From: Arthrobacter sp. StoSoilB19
Lineage (GTDB): Bacteria; Actinomycetota; Actinomycetes; Actinomycetales; Micrococcaceae
Length of the DNA stretch: 64,000 nucleotides
NCBI RefSeq assembly: GCF_019977275.1
Contig: NZ_AP024650.1
Coordinates: 4,030,001-4,094,000 of the forward strand
Direction of reading: 5' to 3'
The first letter of the stretch is position 1; every line of letters begins with the position of its first letter. A program made the translations under genes and the position numbers. A model generated the notes under the pieces. It made no database searches, had not been told where the DNA came from, and saw only the letters and a list, made by a program, of their open reading frames with translations. This document shows, piece by piece, positions 24,681-31,743 of this stretch.

Positions 24681-24836
24681 ACGCCGGCTCACCTTTGACG
24701 CCCGAAACCTCAACGCCCGCTCACTTCCGGCAACAAACAGCGAACCCCCGCTCACTGGGTGAGCGGGGGTTCGCTGCGGGACGCCCATAAGTGAGCGGGG
24801 GTTCCCGGAAAACCCGCCGGATGTGAGCGGGCGTCC
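24681..24836. repeat. Mirror-symmetric repeat cluster with 31-32-bp period
   Basis: Three CC(G/C)GCTCAC-type units (ending at 24692, 24724, 24755) are followed by three GTGAGCGG-type units (starting at 24759, 24791, 24823). Spacing within each half is 31-32 bases, and the whole is symmetric about 24757. The central pair is a perfect 17-bp stem (24739-24755 with 24759-24775) and may terminate the permease or putA-side transcripts. The array resembles REP/BIME-type intergenic repeats. It fills the gap between the permease end and the putA promoter; no gene is visible here. Confidence 0.75.
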
Positions 24837-24846
24837 CGGAGGAGGG

Positions 24847-26310
24847 TTAGGCGAGGGGGCGGTGCAGCTCCACGAGCTCCTCATGGCGCGGGCTGTTGGG
24901 GTTCATCAGCGAGTGCTTGCGGCCGTAGCCGAAGTAGATGGCCAGGCCGATGATCAGCCACACCACGAACCGCAGCCAGGTCTCCCAGTGCAGCTGCAGC
25001 ATCAGGAAGGCCGAGGCAAGGACGCCGAAGGCCGGAACCAGGGGCATCAGCGGCAGGCGGAACGTGCGTGGGGCGTCGGGGCGCTTGTAGCGGAAGATGA
25101 TCACGGACAGGCAGACGACGACGAACGCGGCCAGGATGCCGATGTTGGTCAGGTCAGCGACCGCCTTGATGGGGAACACGCCGGCAAGGAAAGCGGACGC
25201 GATGCCGCCGATCCAGGTGACGCGCTGCGGGGTGCCGTGGCGGTCGGTCTTGGAGAACCAGCCGGGGAGCAGGCCGTCGCGGCTCATGGAGAACCAGACG
25301 CGGGTAACGCCCAGGAGGAACGTCAGCATCACGGTGAGGATGGACAGCACGGCGAACACAGAGATGATGGTGGCGATGACCGGGAGCCCCACGGAGGTGA
25401 AGGCCGAGGCGAAGCCCGCCTTGGGGTCGATGTCCTTGTAGTTCTGCATGCCGGTGAGGACCAGGGTGGCGGCAACGTAAAGCAGCATGGCGATGATGAG
25501 CGAAAGCACGATGGCCTTGGGCATGTGCTTCTTGCCGTCCTTGGCTTCCTCTGCCGCGGTGCTCATGGCGTCGTATCCGAACACGGCGAAGAAGACTGTG
25601 GCGGAGCCTGCCACCACGGGACCGAAGCCGCTGGGCATGAACGGGTTGTAGTTGTTGGTGTCGATGTAGAAGATGCCCAGCCCGATGATGAAGAGGATCA
25701 GGATGACCTTGATGGCCACGGCCACGAGTTCGAACCGGCCGAACGCCTTGGTGCCGCGGGAGAGGATCCAGGTCACCAGCAGGCAGACCAGGATGGCGGG
25801 AATGTTGACGATGCCGCCCTTGCCCTCGTCTGCGGTGGAGGTCATCCAGGTGGGCAAATGGATGCCGATGCCGGCGAGGAAGGCGTCAAGGTAGCCGGAG
25901 ATGCCGATGGCCACCACCGCCACAATGGCAATGTATTCCAGCAGCAGGTCCCAGCCGATGAACCAGCCGATCACCTCGCCGAGCGCTACGTAGCCATAGG
26001 TGTAGGCGGAGCCGGCGCGCGGGATCATGCCCGCGAACTCCGCGTAGGACAGGGCTGCGGCCGCTGAGGCCAGGCCTGCGATCAGGAAGGAAATCAGTAC
26101 CGCGGGCCCCACCCCGGGTGTTCCTTCGCTGCCGGCGGCCACCAGTCCCGCGAGGGAAAAGATGCCGACGCCGATGATTCCGCCAACGCCGATGGCGGTG
26201 AGCTGCCACAGGCCAAGGGACTTGAACAGTCCGCTGTGCTTGTTTTCTTCTTCGATGTCATCAATTGGCTTGCGCCGCATGATCGATTGGCTCATATCTT
26301 TACTGCTCAT
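24847..26310 (-). CDS. APC-family amino acid permease (cationic amino acid transporter type)
   Basis: A 487-residue permease with 12 predicted helices. It shows the CAT-type N-terminus S-L-G-L-W-Q-L-T-A-I-G-V-G-G-I-I-G-V-G-I-F, then Y-A-E-F-A-G-M-I-P-R-A-G-S-A-Y-T-Y-G-Y, and G-Y-D-A-M-S-T-A-A-E-E-A-K-D. AGCAGGAG lies 6 bases before the ATG at 26310; a longer frame upstream is not protein-like. It is placed between putA and a divergent LysR gene, and its promoter shares elements with that of putA. That suggests proline or another amino acid is imported for catabolism; the substrate is inferred from context only. Confidence 0.88.
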   Translation of the reverse strand: MSSKDMSQSIMRRKPIDDIEEENKHSGLFKSLGLWQLTAIGVGGIIGVGIFSLAGLVAAGSEGTPGVGPAVLISFLIAGLASAAAALSYAEFAGMIPRAGSAYTYGYVALGEVIGWFIGWDLLLEYIAIVAVVAIGISGYLDAFLAGIGIHLPTWMTSTADEGKGGIVNIPAILVCLLVTWILSRGTKAFGRFELVAVAIKVILILFIIGLGIFYIDTNNYNPFMPSGFGPVVAGSATVFFAVFGYDAMSTAAEEAKDGKKHMPKAIVLSLIIAMLLYVAATLVLTGMQNYKDIDPKAGFASAFTSVGLPVIATIISVFAVLSILTVMLTFLLGVTRVWFSMSRDGLLPGWFSKTDRHGTPQRVTWIGGIASAFLAGVFPIKAVADLTNIGILAAFVVVCLSVIIFRYKRPDAPRTFRLPLMPLVPAFGVLASAFLMLQLHWETWLRFVVWLIIGLAIYFGYGRKHSLMNPNSPRHEELVELHRPLA

Positions 26311-26410
26311 CAGGAACTCCTGCTTGGGGTGCGACCCCGCCGCGGCACGCCAAGGAAACTGGCTGTGACGGGGGTAACTCGGTTTCAACAGTATGCGTGC
26401 GCGGTTGCGT

Positions 26411-26460
26411 TAGATAAAGTGACTACTTCTAACCTATATTCATTAGTTTCAGTTAGGAAT
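26411..26460. promoter_or_regulatory. Divergent permease/LysR control region
   Basis: TTAGATAAAGTGA at 26410-26422 reads as CACTTTATCTAA toward the permease, a likely -10 region. GTTAGGAAT at 26452-26460 lies next to the LysR start and partly doubles as its ribosome site. Both elements recur at the putA promoter in the same order. Confidence 0.5.
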
Positions 26461-26465
26461 CCATC

Positions 26466-27380
26466 ATGCTTGACGTCCGCAGGCTTCGGCTGCTCCGCGA
26501 GTTAAGCATCCGGGGGACGCTGGCAGAGGTGGCTGAGGCACTGCAGTACAGCCCGTCGTCGGTATCCCAGCAGCTGGCCCTGCTGGAGAAGGAAGTGGGC
26601 GTGGAACTGCTCCGGAAGACCGGGCGGCGGGTGCAGCTCACACCCCAGGCGGAGGTGCTCGTGGCGCACACGGCGCAGCTGCTGGAAACCATGGAGCAGG
26701 CCGAAGCGGACCTGGCCGCGTCCCTGACCACAGTCACGGGGACGGTGCGGATCGCCGTGTTCCAGTCCGCGGCGCTGGCCCTGATGCCGGACACCCTCAC
26801 CCGCATGGCCACCGCCTACCCCGAGGTCCGGATCGAGATGATCCAGCGCGAGCCCGAGACCGCGCTGCATGAGACATGGGCGCGGGACTTCGACCTGGTG
26901 ATCGCCGAGCAATACCCCGGGCACGCCGCCCCGCGCTATCCGGAGCTGGACCGGGTAAAGCTGACCACCGACGCCATCCGGCTGGCGGTCCCCCCGGCGT
27001 CCGACGGCGGCCCGGCCATTCGCGGAATCGAGGACACGGCGCACCTCGCCTGGGTCATGGAACCGAGGGGTGCCGCATCGCGCCATTGGGCGGAACAGGC
27101 CTGCCGCAGCGCCGGCTTCGAGCCCGATGTCCGCTTTGAGACCGCAGACCTGCAGGCCCAGGCACGCCTGATCGAGTCCGGCAATGCCGTGGCCCTGATG
27201 CCGGACCTGGTGTGGACCGGCCGCGGCACCACGGCCCAGCTGCTGGAGCTTCCCGGCAAGCCGCACCGCACCATCTTCACCTCGGTCCGCCGCTCCAGCG
27301 CCCAGCGCCCGGCCATCCTGGCCGCCCGGGAGACCCTGGCTGCGGCCGCCGCCGCAGTGGCGAGGGACGACGCCGGGTGA
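26466..27380 (+). CDS. LysR-family transcriptional regulator
   Basis: A 304-residue regulator with an N-terminal winged helix-turn-helix (residues 2-60; L-R-L-L-R-E-L-S-I-R-G-T-L-A-E-V-A and S-P-S-S-V-S-Q-Q-L-A-L-L-E) and a periplasmic-binding-like effector domain from about residue 90. The C-terminus is alanine-rich. AGGAA is 7 bases upstream of the ATG. It is divergent from the amino acid permease, and the shared motif at putA suggests that it activates both permease and putA in response to proline or a related compound. That target is inference. Confidence 0.88.
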   Translation: MLDVRRLRLLRELSIRGTLAEVAEALQYSPSSVSQQLALLEKEVGVELLRKTGRRVQLTPQAEVLVAHTAQLLETMEQAEADLAASLTTVTGTVRIAVFQSAALALMPDTLTRMATAYPEVRIEMIQREPETALHETWARDFDLVIAEQYPGHAAPRYPELDRVKLTTDAIRLAVPPASDGGPAIRGIEDTAHLAWVMEPRGAASRHWAEQACRSAGFEPDVRFETADLQAQARLIESGNAVALMPDLVWTGRGTTAQLLELPGKPHRTIFTSVRRSSAQRPAILAARETLAAAAAAVARDDAG

Positions 27381-27430
27381 CCGGCCGCCGTCGTACGCAC
27401 CCTTCCCTGCGCCGCCACACAGCACGTCGT

Positions 27431-27476
27431 TGCGCAGGTGCGCACCCTGCGCAGCGATCCCCGGCATCACTGCGCA
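27431..27476. promoter_or_regulatory. Four TGCGCA hexamers upstream of panD
   Basis: TGCGCA occurs at 27431, 27439, 27449 and 27471, four copies of a 6-bp palindrome within 46 bases. They lie about 55-100 bases upstream of a TAGACT -10-like hexamer (27533) that precedes panD. They could be a multi-copy binding site. Confidence 0.35.
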
Positions 27477-27547
27477 GCAGCGTACGTGACTCTTGTGTTT
27501 CCTGCGTCACTGCGGGCAGAAGGCCGCAGGTCTAGACTGGAGCCGTT

Positions 27548-27973
27548 ATGAATCGAACAATGTTCAAGTCCAAAATCCACCGGGCCACCGTCACGCACGC
27601 CGACCTGCACTACGTTGGGTCGGTCACCGTGGACCTTGACCTGCTCGAGGCCGCCGACATCCTCCCCGGCGAGCTGGTGTCCATTGTGGACGTCACCAAC
27701 GGCGCGCGGCTTGAGACCTACACCATCGCCGGTGAGCGCGGCTCCGGCGTGATCGGCATCAATGGTGCAGCGGCGCACCTCATGCACGAGAACGACATTG
27801 TCATCCTCATCACCTACGCCCAGATGACCACCGAAGAGGCCAAGGCCTACGAGCCCCGCGTGGTCCATGTGGATGAAAACAACCGGATGATCCAGCTGGG
27901 CAACGATCCCGCAGAGGGCCTCACCCCCGGGATGATGCGCCCCCCTTTCGCGCTTAACAACGCCACCCTGTAA
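27548..27973 (+). CDS. panD: Aspartate 1-decarboxylase
   Basis: A 141-residue pyruvoyl-dependent enzyme that makes beta-alanine for pantothenate and coenzyme A. The proenzyme cleaves itself between Gly24 and Ser25 (Y-V-G-S-V-T-V), and Ser25 becomes the pyruvoyl group. K9, the H-R-A-T-V-T segment, G-E-R-G-S-G-V-I-G-I-N-G-A-A-A-H and the C-terminal P-R-V-V-H-V-D motif are conserved. GGAG lies 5 bases before the ATG. It stands next to an AEC carrier and a flavin oxidase rather than with panB/panC. Confidence 0.97.
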   Translation: MNRTMFKSKIHRATVTHADLHYVGSVTVDLDLLEAADILPGELVSIVDVTNGARLETYTIAGERGSGVIGINGAAAHLMHENDIVILITYAQMTTEEAKAYEPRVVHVDENNRMIQLGNDPAEGLTPGMMRPPFALNNATL

Positions 27974-28024
27974 CCGGAGCGTGCAACCCGGTCCTTTACT
28001 CCAGTGCGCCCAAAAGGCTGATCC

Positions 28025-28951
28025 TTGCTAGGGGTGCTGGCCGGGTTCTTCGTGGTCTGGTGCATCATCCTGGTGGGATGGTTCGTGGGCCGGCGGAGGA
28101 TCCTGGGCGACAACGCCCGGCCCGTACTCAGCGGCCTCACCTTCTTCGTCGCCAGCCCGGCGCTGCTCTTCGAAACCCTCAGCAAGGCCCGGCTGCAGGA
28201 AGTATTCGCCGAACCGCTGCTGGTTACCGCGGCGGCGGCCATCACCACCGCCGGCATCTTCTTCGCCCTCGCCAGGTTCTGGCTGAAGCGGGCGCTCCCC
28301 GAATCGCTGATGTCCGCCATGTCAGCATCGCTGGCCAACTCGGCCAACCTGGGTATTCCCATCGCGGTATATGTCCTGGGCGATGCCAGCTACGTGGCCC
28401 CGCTGCTGATCTTCCAGCTGGCGTTCTTCACCCCGATGTTCCTGATGATCCTCGACTCGAGCACCAGCACGCACCGCACCACTGCCCTGGGCTTCCTCCT
28501 GATGATCCTGCGGAACCCCATGATTGTGGGCTCCGGCCTGGGGCTGCTGGTGGCCGGTACCGGATTCCAGGTTCCGGCGCTGGTGATGGAACCCATCCAC
28601 CTCATTGGCGGCGCGGCGATTCCCGCCATGCTGATCGCTTTCGGGATGAGCCTGAACGGCACCCGCCCGCTGCAGGCCTCGGCCGGGCGGCGCGTGGACA
28701 CCCTGCTGGCGAGCGGCTTCAAGCTGGTGGTCCAGCCGGCCCTTGCCTATGTTTTCGCGCGCTTCGCGCTGGGGATGGACGGCCATGCCTTGTTCGCGGT
28801 GGTGGTCACGTCGGCCCTGCCCACCGCGCAGAACGTGTTCGTGGCCGCCAGCCGGTACCAGACGGGGCTCACCGTGGCGAAGGACACCGTGCTGATCACC
28901 ACCGTGGTGGCAGTGCCGGCGATGATCGGCGTCGCGCTTTTGTTGGCATAA
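28025..28951 (+). CDS. AEC-family (auxin efflux carrier-like) transporter
   Basis: A 308-residue membrane protein with about ten helices in two inverted repeats, the AEC/PIN-like fold. Marks are the first-helix W-C-I-I-L-V-G-W-F-V-G-R-R, the central N-S-A-N-L-G-I-P-I-A-V-Y-V-L-G, and the late T-S-A-L-P-T-A-Q-N-V-F-V-A-A-S-R-Y segment. Bacterial members export or take up malonate, malate or other organic acids; the substrate here is unknown. The TTG at 28025 is chosen because AAAGG lies 8 bases upstream; GTG at 28034 is an alternative. It is in tandem with panD and the flavin oxidase. Confidence 0.82.
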   Translation: MLGVLAGFFVVWCIILVGWFVGRRRILGDNARPVLSGLTFFVASPALLFETLSKARLQEVFAEPLLVTAAAAITTAGIFFALARFWLKRALPESLMSAMSASLANSANLGIPIAVYVLGDASYVAPLLIFQLAFFTPMFLMILDSSTSTHRTTALGFLLMILRNPMIVGSGLGLLVAGTGFQVPALVMEPIHLIGGAAIPAMLIAFGMSLNGTRPLQASAGRRVDTLLASGFKLVVQPALAYVFARFALGMDGHALFAVVVTSALPTAQNVFVAASRYQTGLTVAKDTVLITTVVAVPAMIGVALLLA

Positions 28952-28993
28952 GCCTGTAAATCTGTTGAACCGCACACCCAGCTTGGAGGGCTG

Positions 28994-30139
28994 ATGAACA
29001 CTGTTCTTGACACCGTGGTGATCGGCGGCGGCGCCATGGGCTCCGCCGCCGCGTGGGCGTTGTCCCGGCGCGGCCGGCAGGTAACGCTGGTGGAGCAGTT
29101 CGGTCCCGGGCACAGGATCGGCGCATCCCACGGGGCAACACGGAACCTGAACCCGGGCTACCACCGGCCCGAGTACGTGGACATGCTGGCCGAGGGGCTG
29201 GCCCTGTGGGACGAGCTGGAGCAGGAAAGCGGCACACAGCTGCTGGCGCGCACCGGGATCGTCAACCACGGCCCCGGCGGGGACCTCCAAAAGGTTTCGG
29301 CTGCCCTCACCGCTGCCGGGATCCGTGCCGAGTTCCTGGACCCTGCCGCGGCGCATGAACGGTGGCGCGGCATCCGCTTCGACCAGCAGGTCCTGCACAT
29401 GCCCGACGGCGGCCAGCTCAACCCGGAAGCCGCGTTGCCCGCCTTCCAGCGGCTGGCCACCGCCCGGGGCGCCGAGATCAGGCACGACACCAAGGTGGTG
29501 GACTTTGTGGTGCTCGACGACGGCGTGCGGCTGACGCTCGAATCGGCTGCGGGCACCGAGGTGGTTACGGCAGCGCAGGCAGTGGTGACGGCAGGCGGCT
29601 GGACCGGGAAGCTGCTGGATATTCTCTCCGGCAACGCGTCAGACGCGGACGCTGGCAGGATCCGCCTACCCCGGCTCCGCGTGACGCAGGAGCAGCCTGC
29701 GCATTTCCGGGTGGCGGACGCCGGCGCCGTGTGGCCCGGCTTCAACCACTATCCGGGTCCGGACTACCGGGGCTGGTACTCCCCTGTCTATGGCATGCAG
29801 ACTCCGGGCGAGGGCATCAAGGCCGGCTGGCATGGGGTGGGACCCGTGGTGGACCCGGACCACCGCGACTTCCGGCCCGAACCAACGCAGCTGGCAGCGC
29901 TGCAGGACTACGCGCGGCAGTGGCTGCCCGGCGTCGACCCCGATGACCTCGAGGCCATCAGCTGCACGTACACCACCACCCCGGACGAGGACTTCATCCT
30001 GGACCGGGTGGGGCCTGTGGTGATCGGCGCCGGCTTCTCCGGGCACGGCTTCAAGTTCACCCCCGTCATCGGACGGATCCTGGCCGACCTTGCCACCGGG
30101 GGCCGGCCCGCGCCGTCGATCTTCCGAGCCTCCCGGTAG
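28994..30139 (+). CDS. FAD-dependent amine oxidase, monomeric sarcosine oxidase / N-methyltryptophan oxidase type
   Basis: A 381-residue flavoenzyme of the MSOX family. It has an N-terminal Rossmann G-G-G-A-M-G-S-A-A-A (residues 11-20), then the S-H-G-A-T-R motif near residue 45, and the covalent flavin site C-T-Y-T-T-T-P-D-E-D-F with Cys about 324. It ends in G-A-G-F-S-G-H-G-F-K-F-T-P. These fit oxidation of an N-methyl or secondary amino acid, releasing H2O2. TTGGAGGG lies 3 bases before the ATG. The substrate cannot be set from sequence; sarcosine from betaine breakdown would match the choline locus further along. Confidence 0.87.
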   Translation: MNTVLDTVVIGGGAMGSAAAWALSRRGRQVTLVEQFGPGHRIGASHGATRNLNPGYHRPEYVDMLAEGLALWDELEQESGTQLLARTGIVNHGPGGDLQKVSAALTAAGIRAEFLDPAAAHERWRGIRFDQQVLHMPDGGQLNPEAALPAFQRLATARGAEIRHDTKVVDFVVLDDGVRLTLESAAGTEVVTAAQAVVTAGGWTGKLLDILSGNASDADAGRIRLPRLRVTQEQPAHFRVADAGAVWPGFNHYPGPDYRGWYSPVYGMQTPGEGIKAGWHGVGPVVDPDHRDFRPEPTQLAALQDYARQWLPGVDPDDLEAISCTYTTTPDEDFILDRVGPVVIGAGFSGHGFKFTPVIGRILADLATGGRPAPSIFRASR

Positions 30140-30176
30140 TCATCCCCCGGCGGGCATCGCGCCAGCCGGCATTCCA

Positions 30177-31679
30177 CTAGACGGCGCGGCCATGGCTGGA
30201 GCCGCCTTCGGGGCTGGACACGGGTTCCGGATCGACAGGTTCCTTCACAGGTTCTGCGGCAGGATCCGCTGTTTCGGCCTTGACGGCGGGCATGGCCAGC
30301 ACCGCCGCGACGGTCAGCAACCCAGCCACCAGCGCGGCCAGGAACACAGCCCCGGACGCGGCCACCACGGTGGCGGGGTCCCCCTCGCCGCCGCTGCTGC
30401 GGCCGTAGATGGCGTTGGCCACGGCACCGAACACGGCCACGCCCAGCGCACTGCCGATGGAGCGGGCAAACATGTTGGTGCTGGTCACCACGCCGCGTTC
30501 ATGCCAGGGGACGCTGGACTGGGCGGCGATCAGGGTTGGCGTGGCCAGCAGGCCCAGGCCGAGCCCGACGACGAAGCAGCTGACGGCGATCAGCGCAACG
30601 TTGGGGGCGCCGGCGGTCAGCGACAGGATCAGCAGGCCCGCCACGGAAATGGCGATGCCGATCAGGGCCGTGGACTTGAAGCCGATGCGCAGGTAGAACC
30701 TGCCGGCCTGCGAAGCGCTGAGGGGCCAGCCGAGGGTCAGGGCTGCCAGGGCCAGGCCGGCCACCAGGGGCGAGGAAGACAGTGCTCCCTCCAGGAAGGT
30801 GGGCACGTAGGAGGTGAGGCCGATCATCACCGTGCCAACCCCGAAGGACACCAGGGCGGTGGTGGCCAGCAGGCGCCGCGATACCACCCAGGAGGGCAGG
30901 ATGGGTTCGGCCGCGCGCCGCTCCACCAGGAGGAACGCGGCCAGCAGGACTGCGCCCACCACGAAGACGCCAATGCTGATGGGCGAATTCCAGGCCCAGG
31001 CCTGGCCGCCCTGGAGGGCGCCGAGGATCAGCAGCCCCAGCGAGCCGGCCAAAAGCACGGCGCCGGCGTAGTCCACCTTGTGCTTGGCACGTTCCACGTT
31101 TTCGTGGAGCGTGCGGACCAGCATCCACCCGGCCAGCAGGCAGAGCGGAACGTTGACCAGGAAGATGCCGCGCCAGATGCCCAGCGCGGAGAAAATGCCG
31201 CCCAGGCTGGGGCCAACCACCGAAGAAACAGCCCACACGCTGGCCAGGTAGCCCTGGACCTTGGCGCGCTCCTGCAGGGTGTAGATGTCGCCCGCGATGG
31301 TGATGGACACCGGAAGCACCGCGCCGGCGCCCAGTCCCTGCAGGGCCCGGAAGGCGATCAGCGACGGCATGCTCCAGGCGACGCCGCACAGCACGGAACC
31401 CAGCAGGAACAGGCCAATGCCGGTCAGGATGATGGGCTTGCGGCCCGCCATGTCCGAAAGTTTTCCGTAGATGGGTACCGTGACTGCCTGCGCCAGCAGG
31501 TAGGCGGAGAACAGCCAGGGGAAGGACGAAAAGCCGCCCACGTCACGGACGATCGACGGCACGGCCGTGGCCACGATGGTGGAGTCGATGGCCACGAGTC
31601 CCGTGGACAGCATCAGTGCGATGAGGATGGGTCCGCGTTCGGACCGGAACCCCACTCCCTGGGCGCGGGCGGTCGTCAT
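30177..31679 (-). CDS. MFS drug/multidrug transporter, DHA2 (EmrB/QacA-like) family
   Basis: A 500-residue transporter with about 14 helices. Family motifs are L-D/A-I-D-S-T-I-V-A-T-A-V-P-S-I in helix 1, the helix 2-3 loop G-K-L-S-D-M-A-G-R-K (motif A), R-A-L-Q-G-L-G-A-G-A in helix 4, and G-P-S-L-G-G in helix 5. The C-terminal 45 residues are acidic and hydrophilic. The ATG at 31679 has only a weak ribosome site. It lies 64 bases after the GH15 gene and could be co-transcribed. It converges on the flavin oxidase gene. Confidence 0.85.
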   Translation of the reverse strand: MTTARAQGVGFRSERGPILIALMLSTGLVAIDSTIVATAVPSIVRDVGGFSSFPWLFSAYLLAQAVTVPIYGKLSDMAGRKPIILTGIGLFLLGSVLCGVAWSMPSLIAFRALQGLGAGAVLPVSITIAGDIYTLQERAKVQGYLASVWAVSSVVGPSLGGIFSALGIWRGIFLVNVPLCLLAGWMLVRTLHENVERAKHKVDYAGAVLLAGSLGLLILGALQGGQAWAWNSPISIGVFVVGAVLLAAFLLVERRAAEPILPSWVVSRRLLATTALVSFGVGTVMIGLTSYVPTFLEGALSSSPLVAGLALAALTLGWPLSASQAGRFYLRIGFKSTALIGIAISVAGLLILSLTAGAPNVALIAVSCFVVGLGLGLLATPTLIAAQSSVPWHERGVVTSTNMFARSIGSALGVAVFGAVANAIYGRSSGGEGDPATVVAASGAVFLAALVAGLLTVAAVLAMPAVKAETADPAAEPVKEPVDPEPVSSPEGGSSHGRAV

Positions 31680-31743
31680 CAGTCTCGTTTCAGTAATGTG
31701 GGTCCCTGTTACCTCCACTCTACGTACCCACGACGGGAGCCGA

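Noticed and set aside
24681..24836. Regularly spaced repeats that could suggest a CRISPR array
   Set aside because: The units switch orientation at the centre, are short and imperfect, and have no cas genes nearby. A REP-like palindromic cluster fits better.
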